In this document: in pieces, positions 11,071 to 22,252 of the stretch
Position numbering within the stretch: the first letter of the stretch is position 1
Layout of the letters: each line of letters opens with the position of its first letter
Source of the DNA: Diphasiastrum complanatum
Lineage: Eukaryota; Streptophyta; Lycopodiopsida; Lycopodiales; Lycopodiaceae
DNA length: 64,000 nucleotides
Reading direction: 5' to 3'
Assembly: GCA_029204225.1 (NCBI GenBank)
Contig: CM055097.1
Span: forward strand, 43,132,858-43,196,857
Notes under the pieces: generated by a model
What the model was told of the DNA's origin: nothing
The model's input: the letters and a program-made list of their open reading frames with translations, nothing else
Database searches by the model: none
Program-made: the position numbers and the translations under genes

Positions 11071-12325
11071 CCTATCTCCTATGATCTATCGCCCTTCACA
11101 CTAGATATTTGAGAGTTGGATAATGGTCTGACATGCAGTTGAAGCTTGCATGTAGCTCATTGCTTAACCACACAATAAATGCTAGCTTCCAAGATCAAAT
11201 AAACCCCAAAGAAGAAAACAAAAAGAGAGAAATATTTCTGAACAAAAAGACAGAAATATTTCTGAATCTGTAAAGAAAAAAAAGCTAGTGAGTCGATTAT
11301 ATGGAAGCCAATACTGATCAGGTGATTCAGTCTTTGTCAGCTATAGTGGATAATTATAGATTTGGTAGAATCAAATCCTCATCATTAGTCATATTCTGCC
11401 AAAGCTACTAATTTGCAGTGTCTATAATCCACTCATCGTTCACATCTCATTTTCAGTCGCTCACTCAGTGTTCACTGATCTGATGCCGCTCATGAATACT
11501 CTGCATGATAAGTGAGAATCTCGGATGGTACTGGGCTGGGCTTCCATGGCCATGTCCTGGTCTAATTCGCAGCTGCCTTGACTAATTTGAGCTGAAGGGT
11601 GTGCAGTACATTCCAGCTCAGTGGAGCAAGGTCAAGGAATTACATCCGATCAGATCTTCAGCTGGGTAAGAATGATCAGTTGGCGTCTAGTTTAGCTGCT
11701 GTTACTTTGTTAACTTCCTCCATGTCACTCAAACTGCAGTGTTTATAATAATATACTCGCTATGTTGTTCCAACGCAATGCACAGTATGGTTTAGGAACT
11801 ATCTCACTCAGATTTTCAGCTGGGTAATCAAGATACCTGGAATTTAGGTGCTACTATGTCTGTCTGCTCAATGTTGTGTAAGAATCAATCTTCTGGACGC
11901 ATAGACTTTTGCCACAAAACCTCCCATTCACATGGAAATTTAGAATATGAAATATAAAGCATTCTTTTCTGTTCAGAATAGGAACGAAGTATGATTCAGG
12001 ATCTTTCCAAGAACACAGCTCCATTTACGATCCGTACTATGCTTCCGAAACTACCACATTCTTGTTACAAAGACAAAATTACATGTGATCTTCTTGTGTG
12101 GGTTGTCTTCTGTGATTTGTAACACCCTAACGAAAGAAAGCTCAATCTTCCTCCATTAATGCGTGCCTTCTCTGTTTGACACATGACAAAAAATGCGCAT
12201 GCAGGCAGTAGTAGACTCAGAAAAAAGTTTGATCTTGAAAATTGAAATGCATGTAGGTACTTGAAGCTAAAATCACCGTGGAGGGGAAGCCCAAGTGGTG
12301 CTTATCAGATTACCTGGCAAGCACA
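11071..12325. other. Upstream region of the GH31 gene
   Basis: No coding sequence is recognised in this 1.25-kb stretch. It contains two related segments around CAGCTGGGTAA (about 11658 and 11817), suggesting an old internal duplication. The GH31 promoter and 5' leader should lie here, but no single TATA element stands out enough to call. Confidence 0.4.
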
Positions 12326-12527
12326 ATGGCAGCTTCCACAAAAATTGTGTTGCTTCTTGCATGTTGTATGACATTGTTGTGTTCAAGCCTGGGAGCAGTA
12401 GGTAATGGCTATAAAGTCTCATCTCTCAACAATACAGGTGATGGAGGCATTCAAGCAATCTTGGATGTTATTGCCAACACGGACACCTTTGGTCCTGATA
12501 TCCAACAGCTGCAGGTCATCGCAAGGT

Positions 12528-12581
<54 letters not shown>

Positions 12582-15564
12582 AGTAATTTGATGTGTTTCT
12601 GCTACTGTAGCTACGAGACCAATGATAGGATTGATGTGCGCATCACCGACAACCGTAACAAGAGATGGGAAGTCCCAGAAGACCTCATTTCAAGAAAAGA
12701 TACATCAGCTTCATCATCTTCTGACATTTTCCCTAAAGATTATCAACACAACGATCCATCGAATAAGCTCCAGTTCTTGTACACAAACAATCCATTTGGG
12801 TTCGCAGTTACAAGACCATCTAGCGGAGAAGTTTTGTTCAACTGTACCCCCTCTTCAGCTGCATTTGGACCACTGGTCTTCAAAGATCAGTATATAGAGC
12901 TTTCTACGTACATGCCCACAAGCGCTTCTCTCTATGGATTAGGAGAGAGTACCAGACCTGACGGATTCCGTCTAATTTCAGGACACATGTACACGCTGTG
13001 GACAGCTGACATAGCAAGCATAACACCCAACATGAATCTATACGGTGCTTTTCCTTTCTATATGGATGTGAGACCGAGTAGGAATACACATGGAGTGCTT
13101 CTTCTCAATAGCAATGGCATGGACGTGGTGTATCAAGATGAATATCTCACCTACAAAACTATTGGTGGGATTCTGGACTTCTATTTCTTCGCTGGACCTT
13201 CGCCTTTGTCTGTTGTCCAACAGTACAGCGAGATTGTTGGGCGCCCAGCTGCAATGCCATACTGGTCACTTGGTGCGTATATAAGCCATCTCCCTATTTT
13301 ACTCCTTTGCCGAAAAGGTTATAAGATCTCTTTTTTCCCATTATGAAGTCTCTGCCTTGAGAAACTTGGCTCGACATGTAGTGGTAGCAATATCGATCAT
13401 TCTATTCGGCAGTTGCTTCTGGAAAACTTTAGTGACTGTTGAAACGTCATCACATGGACATCAAATACTCCCTAACGAGATCAGATCATGAAATCAATCC
13501 ATCTCAGCGAATAAAAGATGCAGATCCCTTATTCATGATCCCAATGCTGATCAGATAATTTTTACCAGGAACTTGCTAAAAGTTTATCGGACTAATTAAG
13601 TGCTGGATGTAGGCTTCCACCAGTCAAGGTATGGATACAAAAACGTGTCGGAGCTGGAAGATGTGGTAGCTAAATATGCATCAGCAAATATACCTCTGGA
13701 AGTGATGTGGTCAGACATAGACCACATGGACACCCGAAAAGACTTCACGTTTGACCCAATAAATTACCCTCCGAGCAAAGTGAGCTCCTTTGTGCAGAAT
13801 TTACATGCGGCCGGCCAACGCTATATTCTGATTGTTGACCCTGGCAAGTTATCTAAAATTTAAAGTTTTTTTTTTCTAGCTCCATTTTACACTTAGCATT
13901 GCAATCTATGTCATACATGTAGGTGAAGTAGTAAATGCTTCTCATTTTCCATCAAATTCACCTGGTTTTGTTTTGTAGGCATTCTGGTTAATAACAACTA
14001 TAGCACATACACAAATGGGATGGAAAATGATATCTTCATCAAAAGTTCCTCTGGCGGTAGCCCGTATCTTGCTCAGGTCTGGCCAGGGCCAGTCTACTTT
14101 CCTGACTTCCTAAACCCAAACACACAGTCTTACTGGACTAATGAGATCTCCAAATTCCGTAAAGTAGCACAATTCGACGGACTATGGATTGACATGAACG
14201 AGGCATCTAACTTCTGTAGTGGTGTGACCTGCTCATTCTTGTCAGATGGTTCACCATGTCCCCGTGCATATGCACCCACCACATGTTGCCTTAATTGCAG
14301 CAACAAACATGGAAGCAAGTGGGACTATCCACCATACAAGATCAACAATGCTGCCTCTCAGAGAGATCTTGGAGCGAAGACTATTGCGACTAGTGCTGTA
14401 CACTATGACGGAATTCTGGAGTATGATGTTCATAATCTTTATGGGATGTCGGAAGCAATGGTTACAAATAGGGCATTGCAGTCAGTGCTGAAAAAAAGAC
14501 CTTTTGTTCTTTCTCGTTCTACATTTGTGGGCGCTGGAAAATTCACTGCTCACTGGACAGGCGACAATGGCGCTACGTGGGATGATCTCCGCTACTCTAT
14601 TGTCAGTGTACTTAATTCGGGACTGGTAGGAATCCCCATGGTAGGAGCAGACATATGTGGTTTTCTGTTTGATACAACAGAGGAGCTCTGCAATCGTTGG
14701 ATCCAACTTGGTGCTTTCTATCCCTTCGCCAGAGATCATTCTGACATCAATAGTAAGCCTCAAGAGCTTTATCTTTGGCCATCGGTTGCACACTCTGCAA
14801 GAAAAGCCCTTAGCCTTCGCTACCGTCTTCTGCCATATTTGTACACACTAGTCTTTGAGGCTCATGTCACGGGCGCCCCCATGGCCAGGCCTTTGTTTTT
14901 TTCATTCCCCAATGATACACAAACTTTGAACATAAACAGCCAATTTCTCCTAGGGAAGGGAATTATGGTATCCCCTGTGCTAGTTTCTAATGCCACAACT
15001 GTAAGTGCATACTTTCCCCAAGGAGTCTGGTACAACCTCTTTGATTATTCACAGCTAGTAGATGCAGGCAATGGACACACCCAAGTGCTGTCTGCTCCTT
15101 AGGACACAATAAATGTGCATGTCAATGAAGGCTCCATAATCCCAATGCAGGAACTGGCTTCAACCACATCTCGAGCTCGTAGAACCCCTTTCACTCTTGT
15201 AATAGCCTTCTCTTTGCAATCCTACTCCACAGCATCTGGATCTCTTTTCCTGGATGACGGTGAATCAATAGACATGGAACTAGCGCCTAGTGCTAATTCT
15301 ACCTTTGTAACTTACGAGGCAACCCAAAGTTCCTCAGACGGTGGCGTCCTAACAAGCGCAGTTGTAAATGAAAATTTTTCTTTGAATCAAGGGCTACTTC
15401 TGCACAAACTGGTCCTCCTCGGTTTACAAGCTGCACCAACATTTGTGTTAGTCAACAGTGCTCCATCAGAATCTGCAATAATCCAACAAATTTCTGCAAA
15501 TGCAGCGCAAATTTCTGGACTTAGAATTCCTGTGGGCTATAGTTTTATTGTCTCTTGGAAATAA
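12326..15564 (+). pseudogene. GH31 alpha-glucosidase/alpha-xylosidase-like gene, four exons, one in-frame stop
   Basis: Proposed exons are 12326-12525, 12611-13272, 13613-13843 and 13979-15564. Together they give 893 in-phase codons, the usual size for plant secreted GH31 enzymes. The N-terminus (MAASTKIVLLLACCMTLLCS) is a signal peptide. The GH31 nucleophile motif [12 protein letters not shown] places Asp at codon 436, and HWTGDN places the acid/base Asp at codon 560. Other family marks are [16 protein letters not shown] and PFARDHS. Members cleave alpha-linked glucose or xylose, for example from xyloglucan in the cell wall; I cannot tell which substrate applies. Codon 739 (15100-15102) is TAG. 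The frame then continues unbroken through the C-terminal beta domain (HVNEGSIIPMQ) to 15564, so this is a recent nonsense allele, a sequencing error or a young pseudogene. Confidence 0.9.
12532..12580 (+). repeat. (CT)n microsatellite inside GH31 intron 1
   Basis: About 24 uninterrupted CT units fill most of the 84-bp first intron, starting only a few bases after the 5' splice site (AAG/GTGGTC). The acceptor is CTACTGTAG at 12602-12610. The run probably supplies much of the pyrimidine tract. Confidence 0.95.
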
Positions 15565-16689
15565 TAGTAGAGCACCTAAGCTTGCTTTCTTTTGAACAAA
15601 AGACATATATTTGCAGTACATTATAGAAAGCAAAAATAAGCTCTCTACTTATTGCTTGGAGATTCGTTTGCTCTTGCAGCAGATGATGTAGGAGCATTTT
15701 CAAATTCCGATTTAAGTTTCTCGCATATTCATAATACATATCATAGACAGGTTTCTAAATGTAGTAATCATGTCTAAGAAGTAGGCTGAGTATAATTTTT
15801 GTTCGTGATCTGAATCTGTGATCAGGATGTAATGTCAGCTATCTTATATGTTCATTGTTCTCTAACACGTTTTGTCACACTACGACCCACCTCCTCCATC
15901 TTGACCAAACCATATCCATGGTTATCTCCCTCATGTAATTTAAGTACATGAAAGGTATTTTTTAGTGGTCTGTCTTAGGCCGAAATCATGGTTTTTTTTT
16001 TAAGGATTCTCTAAATTGTAATTAATAAAAATGTCAAAAAGTGCCTATTTTTAATAAAGCATTAAAAGTTTTTTTTTTCAAACTTCATAAAACCATCATA
16101 ATTACATACCACATAACATTTCAAGAGAACACATGATTTTCCTGAATAAAATCTACCTCGTTCAAATTTTTTTGGCACTTTAACGAAATGAGTGAACATT
16201 GTTTTTTATTTATTTATGCCATCAATGACAAGGCCCAGATACTTTTGCGTACATTCCAAGCATTTCTTTTGATGTTTGTTGATACTTGAAGCACTTTGCA
16301 GCATCCATCACAAATACAATCAAAATATTCAATAATATTATGATAATATTATACCATTGATAATTTTAAAATTTAACATAAAAATCAGAAAAAATAAAGT
16401 TTTAAAAGTATTGAAAGAATCAATTTTTACCTTTCTCCTCGCAAGTAGAACACTGTCATTCGTGATTTTTTAGAAATCTTCACCAAACCAAAATCTCTCT
16501 TCCAAATCCAAAGAAAATATGAGTAACTTAAATAGGGGACTCCTTGTACATAAAAAAATATCTCCAATTTTGTAAAATTGTGTGGCAGGCAAATGAAAAT
16601 ATACTGAATTTTGTAATTTCTCTCCATGCACATATACAAAATGCTTTAGCCAAGTCGTAGCATTCAAAGCATCAAGAGAAATTGTTCTA
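15565..16689. other. 3' flank of the GH31 gene, AT-rich, no gene
   Basis: The first few hundred bases are probably the 3' UTR and polyadenylation region. The rest is AT-rich with homopolymer runs. Minus-strand frames at 16427-16667 show no recognisable protein similarity. Confidence 0.4.
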
Positions 16690-16923
16690 CCCTACAGAGA
16701 TCCTTGCAATGTTGGATTTTTTTGAAGTCGTGTGTGCATTACCGGAGGGCCGGTCTACCATATTAGGAGTAATCCATGTCCTTAACAGAATATGGCCTTG
16801 ACATTCTTCCTCCCTTAAACTGGTTCTGTAATCAGAACAAGGAAGAGAATTATTCCTTAAACTTTCAACTTTTAACCAAGAATTATTATCCTTAGTCCGA
16901 TCTTTCCATTTGAATAAGATCAT
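16690..16923 (-). pseudogene. Possible chromodomain-like tail of a Gypsy integrase
   Basis: The minus-strand frame contains ILFKWKDRTKDNNSWLKVES and later RTSLREEECQGH. The first part resembles the chromodomain strand pattern of chromovirus integrases (VKWKG...ExTWE). The second resembles the Ser-rich tail that follows it in plant Gypsy polyproteins. No other part of an integrase is joined to it. The call rests on a short motif and could be wrong. Confidence 0.4.
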
Positions 16924-16934
16924 ATGTTAAGGTA

Positions 16935-17166
16935 CTTTGCTCTCTGGTCACAGTCCGTACTTTTTCCACACGTGTGAGGCCGCCCTTGATAGATTTGTGG
17001 TGTTACATTCATTGATTTTGCTAAATAGTTAGTGATGTGCTTTTAGATCAAGATCTAGTCAGTAGAACTTGATGAATCCTTTGATTTGGCAATCAATACC
17101 TCTTGCAGATTGATTAGTACAATCAATCATTGTCCTAAAATCAAAAAATTCACATGGTATCAAAGC
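16935..17166 (+). repeat. 3' end of a Copia LTR with primer binding site
   Basis: The segment has the palindrome CACACGTGTG at 16967-16976 within GTCCGTACTTTTTCC...GAGGCC. The same arrangement is seen in the Copia LTRs at 28456-29137 and 49454-50108. It ends near TTCACA and is followed by TGGTATCAAAGC at 17155-17166, a one-base variant of the iMet primer site. No gag follows, so this is the relic of a plus-strand element. Confidence 0.65.
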
Positions 17167-17329
17167 TTGGTACAAGAGGAATGTAATGATCCATTAAACA
17201 TTTGAATTTCATTGTCAAATTGTTGATTTTGATCTAATCTTGTGTGGGCGAGCTCTAAGAGAGTGGTAGCTTAAATTGTTTTGGTCCAAATCGATTTGTG
17301 GGCTGCAGGTGTGCATAAAATGTAGAAAT

Positions 17330-17990
17330 ATAAGCAATCATTTATACTAAGCAATTAGGTCGTCAAATGCGTCATCCAGTTGGCTGTGATGTGCTAGCAT
17401 CCATCCAGTTAGGACTTCTCAGAAATTACTTTCTGATAAATTAATGCAAGCGGTGGCTTTGGTCGTAAACAGTCTTGGAACGTAAATTGTCACTCTGCAG
17501 AAATGAACGTAAACTGTCATGCGAAAAATGCGAAGGTCTTCGCCAACATTATTTCCTTAACATTTGAGGCATCTAGAATTTTTGCAAAAAAAGCCGAAGT
17601 GAGAGAAAATGCCGAAAGTCGAAAATCCCGACACTGTGAGCTGTTTTCGAGTAGTTCTGTAGACTGTGTAAAAGCACAAAAAAAGCTGCAGGTTTGGATA
17701 AAAATTGGACGAAGATTAAAAAGTCGATTAGTCGATTAGTAGGAGAATAATCCAACATATTTGTTGGTAGTGCTCTGGAAGTTCTGATGGATTCTTGGTA
17801 GTAGATCCATCAGTCAATCTGATGATCTGCTTCCTTTTTTACCCTATCAGGATCTGGATCCTCCTTGGATTCAGATGGATTTTCCCGATCTTGCCAGATT
17901 TGGCTGAATCTTGATGGATTTAGCTTGATTTGTCTTGATCTCCTTAGATCTAGCGGTGATGGCTGAGCAGATTAGCTTTTGGTAACGTGC
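17330..17990. repeat. LTR-like fragment with GCGAAAA-rich part
   Basis: At 17340-17405 the sequence TATACTAAGCAATTAGGTCG followed by GCATCCATCCAGTT matches 62755-62820 closely, so both belong to one repeat family. At 17520-17740 ATGCGAAAAATGCGAAG and AAAAAGTCGATTAG-type words recall the distal LTR at 2880-3640. The part at 17740-17990 probably includes the 3' LTR of the Gypsy element that ends at 18010, but no matching 5' LTR was found. Confidence 0.45.
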
Positions 17991-18009
17991 CACCCCCAAT
18001 CTGGATCTG

Positions 18010-18513
18010 TCTTACTGTGGTGGCCAGTACTTGTGCAACCGGCTACCGTTGATGGGTGTGTCGAATGGCGTCCCATCAAGTTGTTCTAAGTTCACGGCCC
18101 CATGATTAAGAATTTTCTTGATCCTATAAGGACCTTCGCCCATGAATTTTAACTTCCCCTTGATTGCCTTGGTTTTAGACTAGATCTCCTGAATGAAGAT
18201 CCTTCTTTTGTAATCTGCGATCATGCCAAGCTTTGCGTCTTTCCTTTTCAGCTGCTAGTGCATGCACAACTAGTAAACGTGTTTCACAGAGTTTATGCAG
18301 AGCTTCGTGGCATAGCTGTAGAGATTTGGATTCATTAAGACGTTGCGCGGTGGCAATCCTTAACGAAGGAACTAAAAACTCTACTGGCATCACAGTATCC
18401 TGTCCATATACCAATTGGAAGGGTGTTTGATCAGTGCTCCCTTTATATGTTGTCTTGAATGCCCACAATGCAGCATACAACTCGTGTTCCCAATCTGATC
18501 TGCTAGCTTCAAC
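18010..18513 (-). pseudogene. Gypsy integrase C-terminal half, cut off by copy B
   Basis: Read on the minus strand from 18513: ASRSDWEHELYAALWAFKTT, then TPFQLVYGQDTVMPVEF, then after a short frame change KGKLKFMGEGPYRIKKILN and NGSRLHKYWPPQ with a stop near 18010. This is the C-terminal half of a plant Ty3/Gypsy integrase. Its N-terminal half is at 27871-28455, on the other side of copy B. The two halves join in frame at the element ends, which places the insertion site precisely. Confidence 0.9.
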
Positions 18514-18548
18514 CATTAGAGGAGTTCTCAATATCAAAAAGACCCTTT
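18514..18548 (+). repeat. Left terminal inverted repeat of copy B
   Basis: It starts CATTAGAGGAGTTCTCAATA and ends AAAAAGACCCTTT. It is identical over 35 bp to the reverse complement of 27836-27870. Similarity stops right after (GTAAAGATAC here). Confidence 0.97.
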
Positions 18549-18873
18549 GTAAAGATACTTTTATTTGTTTTCTTTAGTTTCGACCGTCACCAGCCCCAAT
18601 CAAAATGCACAAATTTGAAATCTACATAACGTAGTTCAAATTAACTAAAAAATAAAAATGCAATATAGAAAACTTTGAAATTTGTGTCCGGGCAGCATGG
18701 ACGTATCCCATTGGTTTCTTCTTCCTGCCCGACACGTGCTAATCTGCCTGACGTCAATATCTCAAGTTAAATTTACTTTACTATGCTGGTTAGTATAATG
18801 AACTTTTCTAACTGTACTAGTTTCAGTTATAGAAATATAGTATGTACAGTTACATAAAATATGGTATACGTAG

Positions 18874-18886
18874 TAACTGTGACTAT
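18874..18886 (+). promoter_or_regulatory. Subterminal repeat TAACTGTGACTAT (left)
   Basis: The 13-bp word TAACTGTGACTAT occurs 360 bp inside the left end and again at 27705-27717, about 150 bp inside the right end, on the same strand. Shorter AACTG/CAGTT words cluster around both. Subterminal repeats often bind transposase; that role is inferred here. Confidence 0.45.
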
Positions 18887-18979
18887 GTTGGCATTCACAT
18901 TAGATTAAATGTGATACGAAAAATTAAAATTAAGTAACATATCAGAGAGATTTTTGGCGCCCAAGCTTTGAAAATAGCA

Positions 18980-20180
18980 ATGGCGAGGAGACCCAGATCT
19001 ACAATCGATTCTGTGATTCTTTACAATGAGAAAGATGAAGCTGATAACTGGAAGCCAACAAAATATACGAAGAACTCATGGGTATTGCTGCATCCATCAT
19101 CAAAGGGCAATTTTCGACAAAAGAAAAGAGCAAAAATGACTTACAAATCTTATTGGAAAGCAAAATTTTTGGAGTTTAAGACTACCCCGGGAGGTCAATT
19201 GATATCAGAAGTCTTAGTGCAACATGTGTATATATGCATTCAGAAATCAAAGTACATGATATCAATCCTCATGATCATAAAAAATGTAATTGTAAGTATA
19301 TCAAAACATATGCACTCTACAACAATCATAGGTGATTTCCTTTATTGATGTTTTTCAGATTAGATTTAAATGCTTCAACATTGTTTTTTTTTTCAGATTT
19401 ATATCCATCATGCATAAGTGAATGGGAGCCCGCACAATCACTTGCAGGAATATTAGACGTGATTCACTCTGATGTTGGAAAGCTACAATACAGAGGAAGA
19501 AGTCCAAAGGAACTTGCAGATTGTGGTATCTATTTTTATGAATCTTTATATATGCCACAAACAGATGGAGGTTTTGGCAAGCTCGAGGCAATTCCATTGC
19601 CTAGTTTTCAAAGTGATGAGTGGCCTACTCCTGACAGCATTGTTTCTGAATCCTTGAGATGCAAGCTACTCATTGATATTAAAAATGCTATGAAGATAAG
19701 CACAGGCTCGAAAATTGTTCACCTAAGTTGGTTTATCTCATTGCATACATTTGTTGATTTTTTCTTGAGTGCTAGTGTTCGTAGGACACCAACTTTATTT
19801 GTTTGCAAGGATTTATCAGATGAGACTTTGTCAGATCTCATGGATCAAGGCTGGGATAGTAAAACAAATAATGACATAGAATGCAAGATTAAAAAGTCCT
19901 CAATGATCTTTCGTTATCTTATCGAAAAGAAATGCTCAGTCTCACATTTAGCTACCATAGATACAAGAAAATTGAAGGTACATGGCTACCACTGGATCAA
20001 GACTTTGAACTAAATGGTCACACAAACCGAATGGAGATAAGCATTATCTAGAATGAGGAATATTTGACTATGGTTGAGGTGGAAGACACTGGAAGCTTGA
20101 TTTTATCAGAACAGAGCTCATGCTATTACAAACCAATCTACCAGCATATTTCAGATTTATCATCAACGGAAGACTCGTAA
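18980..20180 (+). pseudogene. Protein Y of the transposon (copy B), unknown function
   Basis: I chose the ATG at 18980 (MARRPRSTIDSV) because it matches the start of Y in copy A. Exon 1 contains YNEKDEADNWKPTKYTKNSW. Exon 2 starts after TTTTTTTTCAG near 19396 with DLYPSCISEWEPAQSL and includes SDVGKLQYRGRSPKEL, IPLPSFQSDEWPTPDS, TPTLFVCKDLSDETLSDLMD and IECKIKKSSMIFRYLIEKK. The frame shifts after about 19970, where the next frame gives PLDQDFELNGHTNRMEI and YLTMVEVEDTGSL. The end, near 20180, is approximate. Copies A and C carry the same blocks. No known domain is recognised. It begins about 470 bp from the TIR and converges with H3-Ulp1. Confidence 0.7.
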
Positions 20181-20545
20181 GTACTTTATGTTTATTTCCA
20201 TTTCAAAATAGAACAAAATAATAGAAAATGTCATCATTTACAATTGCACATTCACTAATATTTGCCATGTCACAAATGCGAAAAAGACAAGAGCTGATAA
20301 CGTGCTGCAAAGATCTACCTACAACAATCACCATTGTGGGAGAACAATAGTTTCAAATAAACTTTAGTAAAAATCTGTGTATACACCCTTTCATTCAATA
20401 AATGAAAGCCCAAGTTGGGCATCTGTACATGTATTTTGTGCTCCCAAATTCATAAACTGGAGCAGCATTTGATATATCAATGTATATTTTTCTATGAAGT
20501 CTATACATGTATTTTTGTTCTATGCTATCTATATTTTTTCTGGTC

Positions 20546-22252
20546 TTAATTTAGTACAACTATATCATCCTTTGCACCATCATCAATAATGGGAGGCTGA
20601 AGCCTTGCCCTAGCCAGTATACTCAGGATAATTTCTTGTGTAAATTTGTACACCTGGCTTGATGTGTACTCAAGAAGTGTAAACTGCAAAATAGAACATT
20701 CATGTATTAGTAATGGCCAATAACATCACTAGAATAGAAAACTAATCATGATTCCAAAATAAGAATAAACAGAATTCATTACCTTAGAAATATCAACATC
20801 TTGTTGAAGGATGAACCACTGAAAAAACAACTTGGCATTGTACAATGTGTACCACCCACAACTGAATGAATCATTTTGCTGGGGTGACTGCAAAATAATT
20901 CAGCACACAAGAAATCAATTATGAAACAGAATGAATTAGATTGAAAATATTTCATTAGAATACTGATTTCAAAATGCTATTAAGAAAGACAAAGTTTACC
21001 TCCAAGCTGACGATCTGCCAGTCCACGGAATGGGAAACGTTTGTAGGAATATATTTACTTAGATATGGAATGAATATATCTACATCCTTATGCGTATTTC
21101 TCATCTTGACACAAGAATATTTAATAATATCATTTACAGATCTCTTAATAGAGATCAGGTTTAAACTCAAGTGGTCACTGCAAAATAAGATTGAAAGTAC
21201 TTTAGCGGCAATTTTGAGAACTATTTAAATTGAAAATGTCAATGTTAATGCATAAAACAGGAAGAAGCACTTAATATGTCTTACTTGGTATAATAAGAAA
21301 TGACCAGATACTTTGTTGCTGGTGTGAATCCACTTGTCAGACACTGTGACAATGTGTCATTATTCTCCTTGAAGGCATGGAGTAGAAAGTTACTTAACAC
21401 CAGCAACTCGTTTGATGAATCTCTTGCAATGTCAAATTGCAAGAGTGTCAGCCGGGACTCTATCACAGGATCACTGATAGAAGCCCGTCTATCTTTGTGA
21501 TCCAGGCAATCTAGAACTCTAAAATTAATACTAAAATCAAGTTCTTCTAGTCTAAAACAAAAAGGAGTACCAATTGTATCTATAGCATCCGATATGTCTT
21601 TCTCAAATTTAAGATAATCATCCGAATCTATATCTGTATAGAAATTGGGAGGAGGAGGAGGAGGTGGATGTGTAGTATCTACAACAATTATAGGAGTATC
21701 CAAAACAAAGATAGCTATATTTACAGCATTATCTACAATAGATTCTGGGATAGGCTTCACTTTCTTAGGAGCACACTTGGGAGCTGTCTGCTTCCTAGGA
21801 CGCTTCGTAGGAAGATGAGTCCTATCTACAGGAGTTGGTCTAGGAGCAGCAGGCTGAGATACATGTAGCCTACAGTACCTATCCCTCATTCTCATCAGAA
21901 GCTGAAAATCCTTGGACATTATGGTAACCCTCTTGGTATGGATGGCAAGCAAAAAAGAATCCTCAAAAAAAAGGCTAATATAATCTTTAGCAGCCTCCTG
22001 AAGGCACTGAAGAGCATTCGATGTGAATCTAACGTGTTGTCCGAGATCATTTTTTGTTATGTTTCGGATAGCCCGGTAGAATGGACCTCTTGGGATCAAC
22101 AGAGCTGTTGACCTCTGATACTTGCATATCTCAGAGAGCCACCTGCTGCGGTTGCGCGTTCTAGGTCTAGCAGGTGGTGTGATGGCAACCGCAGGAGATG
22201 AGGATGAGCCAGGAGAGAAGAAGTCTCTCCTTGTCTACTTTCTCCTATCCAT
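20546..22252 (-). pseudogene. Histone H3-like domain fused to Ulp1/C48 cysteine protease (copy B)
   Basis: Exons 22252-21285, 21177-21000, 20887-20783 and 20683-20546 join in phase (463 codons) with GT-AG introns. Residues about 30-125 are an H3 histone fold: RSRWLSEICKYQRSTALLIP (H3 LREIRKYQKSTELLI), then VRFTSNALQCLQEAAKDY, then FEDSFLLAIHTKRVTIMSKD (H3 [20 protein letters not shown]). Loop lengths equal H3, without the longer loop 1 common in CENH3. A Lys/Pro-rich linker with PPPPPPP follows. The C-terminus has Ulp1-type marks: NDHLSLNLISI for the catalytic His, and SPQQNDSFSCGWYTLYN for the oxyanion Gln and nucleophile Cys. The Asp of the triad is not clear. Codon 6 is TAG (22237-22235), so this copy cannot make the full protein unless it starts elsewhere. 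Members of C48 remove SUMO or related modifiers; acting on chromatin is an inference from the fusion. Confidence 0.85.

Noticed and set aside
14130-14793. Antisense frames in the GH31 gene
   Set aside because: Shadows of the sense coding exon.
18968-18979. An earlier start for protein Y
   Set aside because: The codon at 18968 is TTG; the first ATG is at 18980 and matches the start of Y in copy A.
20546-22252. A host CENH3 gene or processed H3 pseudogene
   Set aside because: It has introns, is fused to a protease domain, lies within perfect TIRs, recurs with other element genes and lacks the longer loop 1 typical of CENH3.
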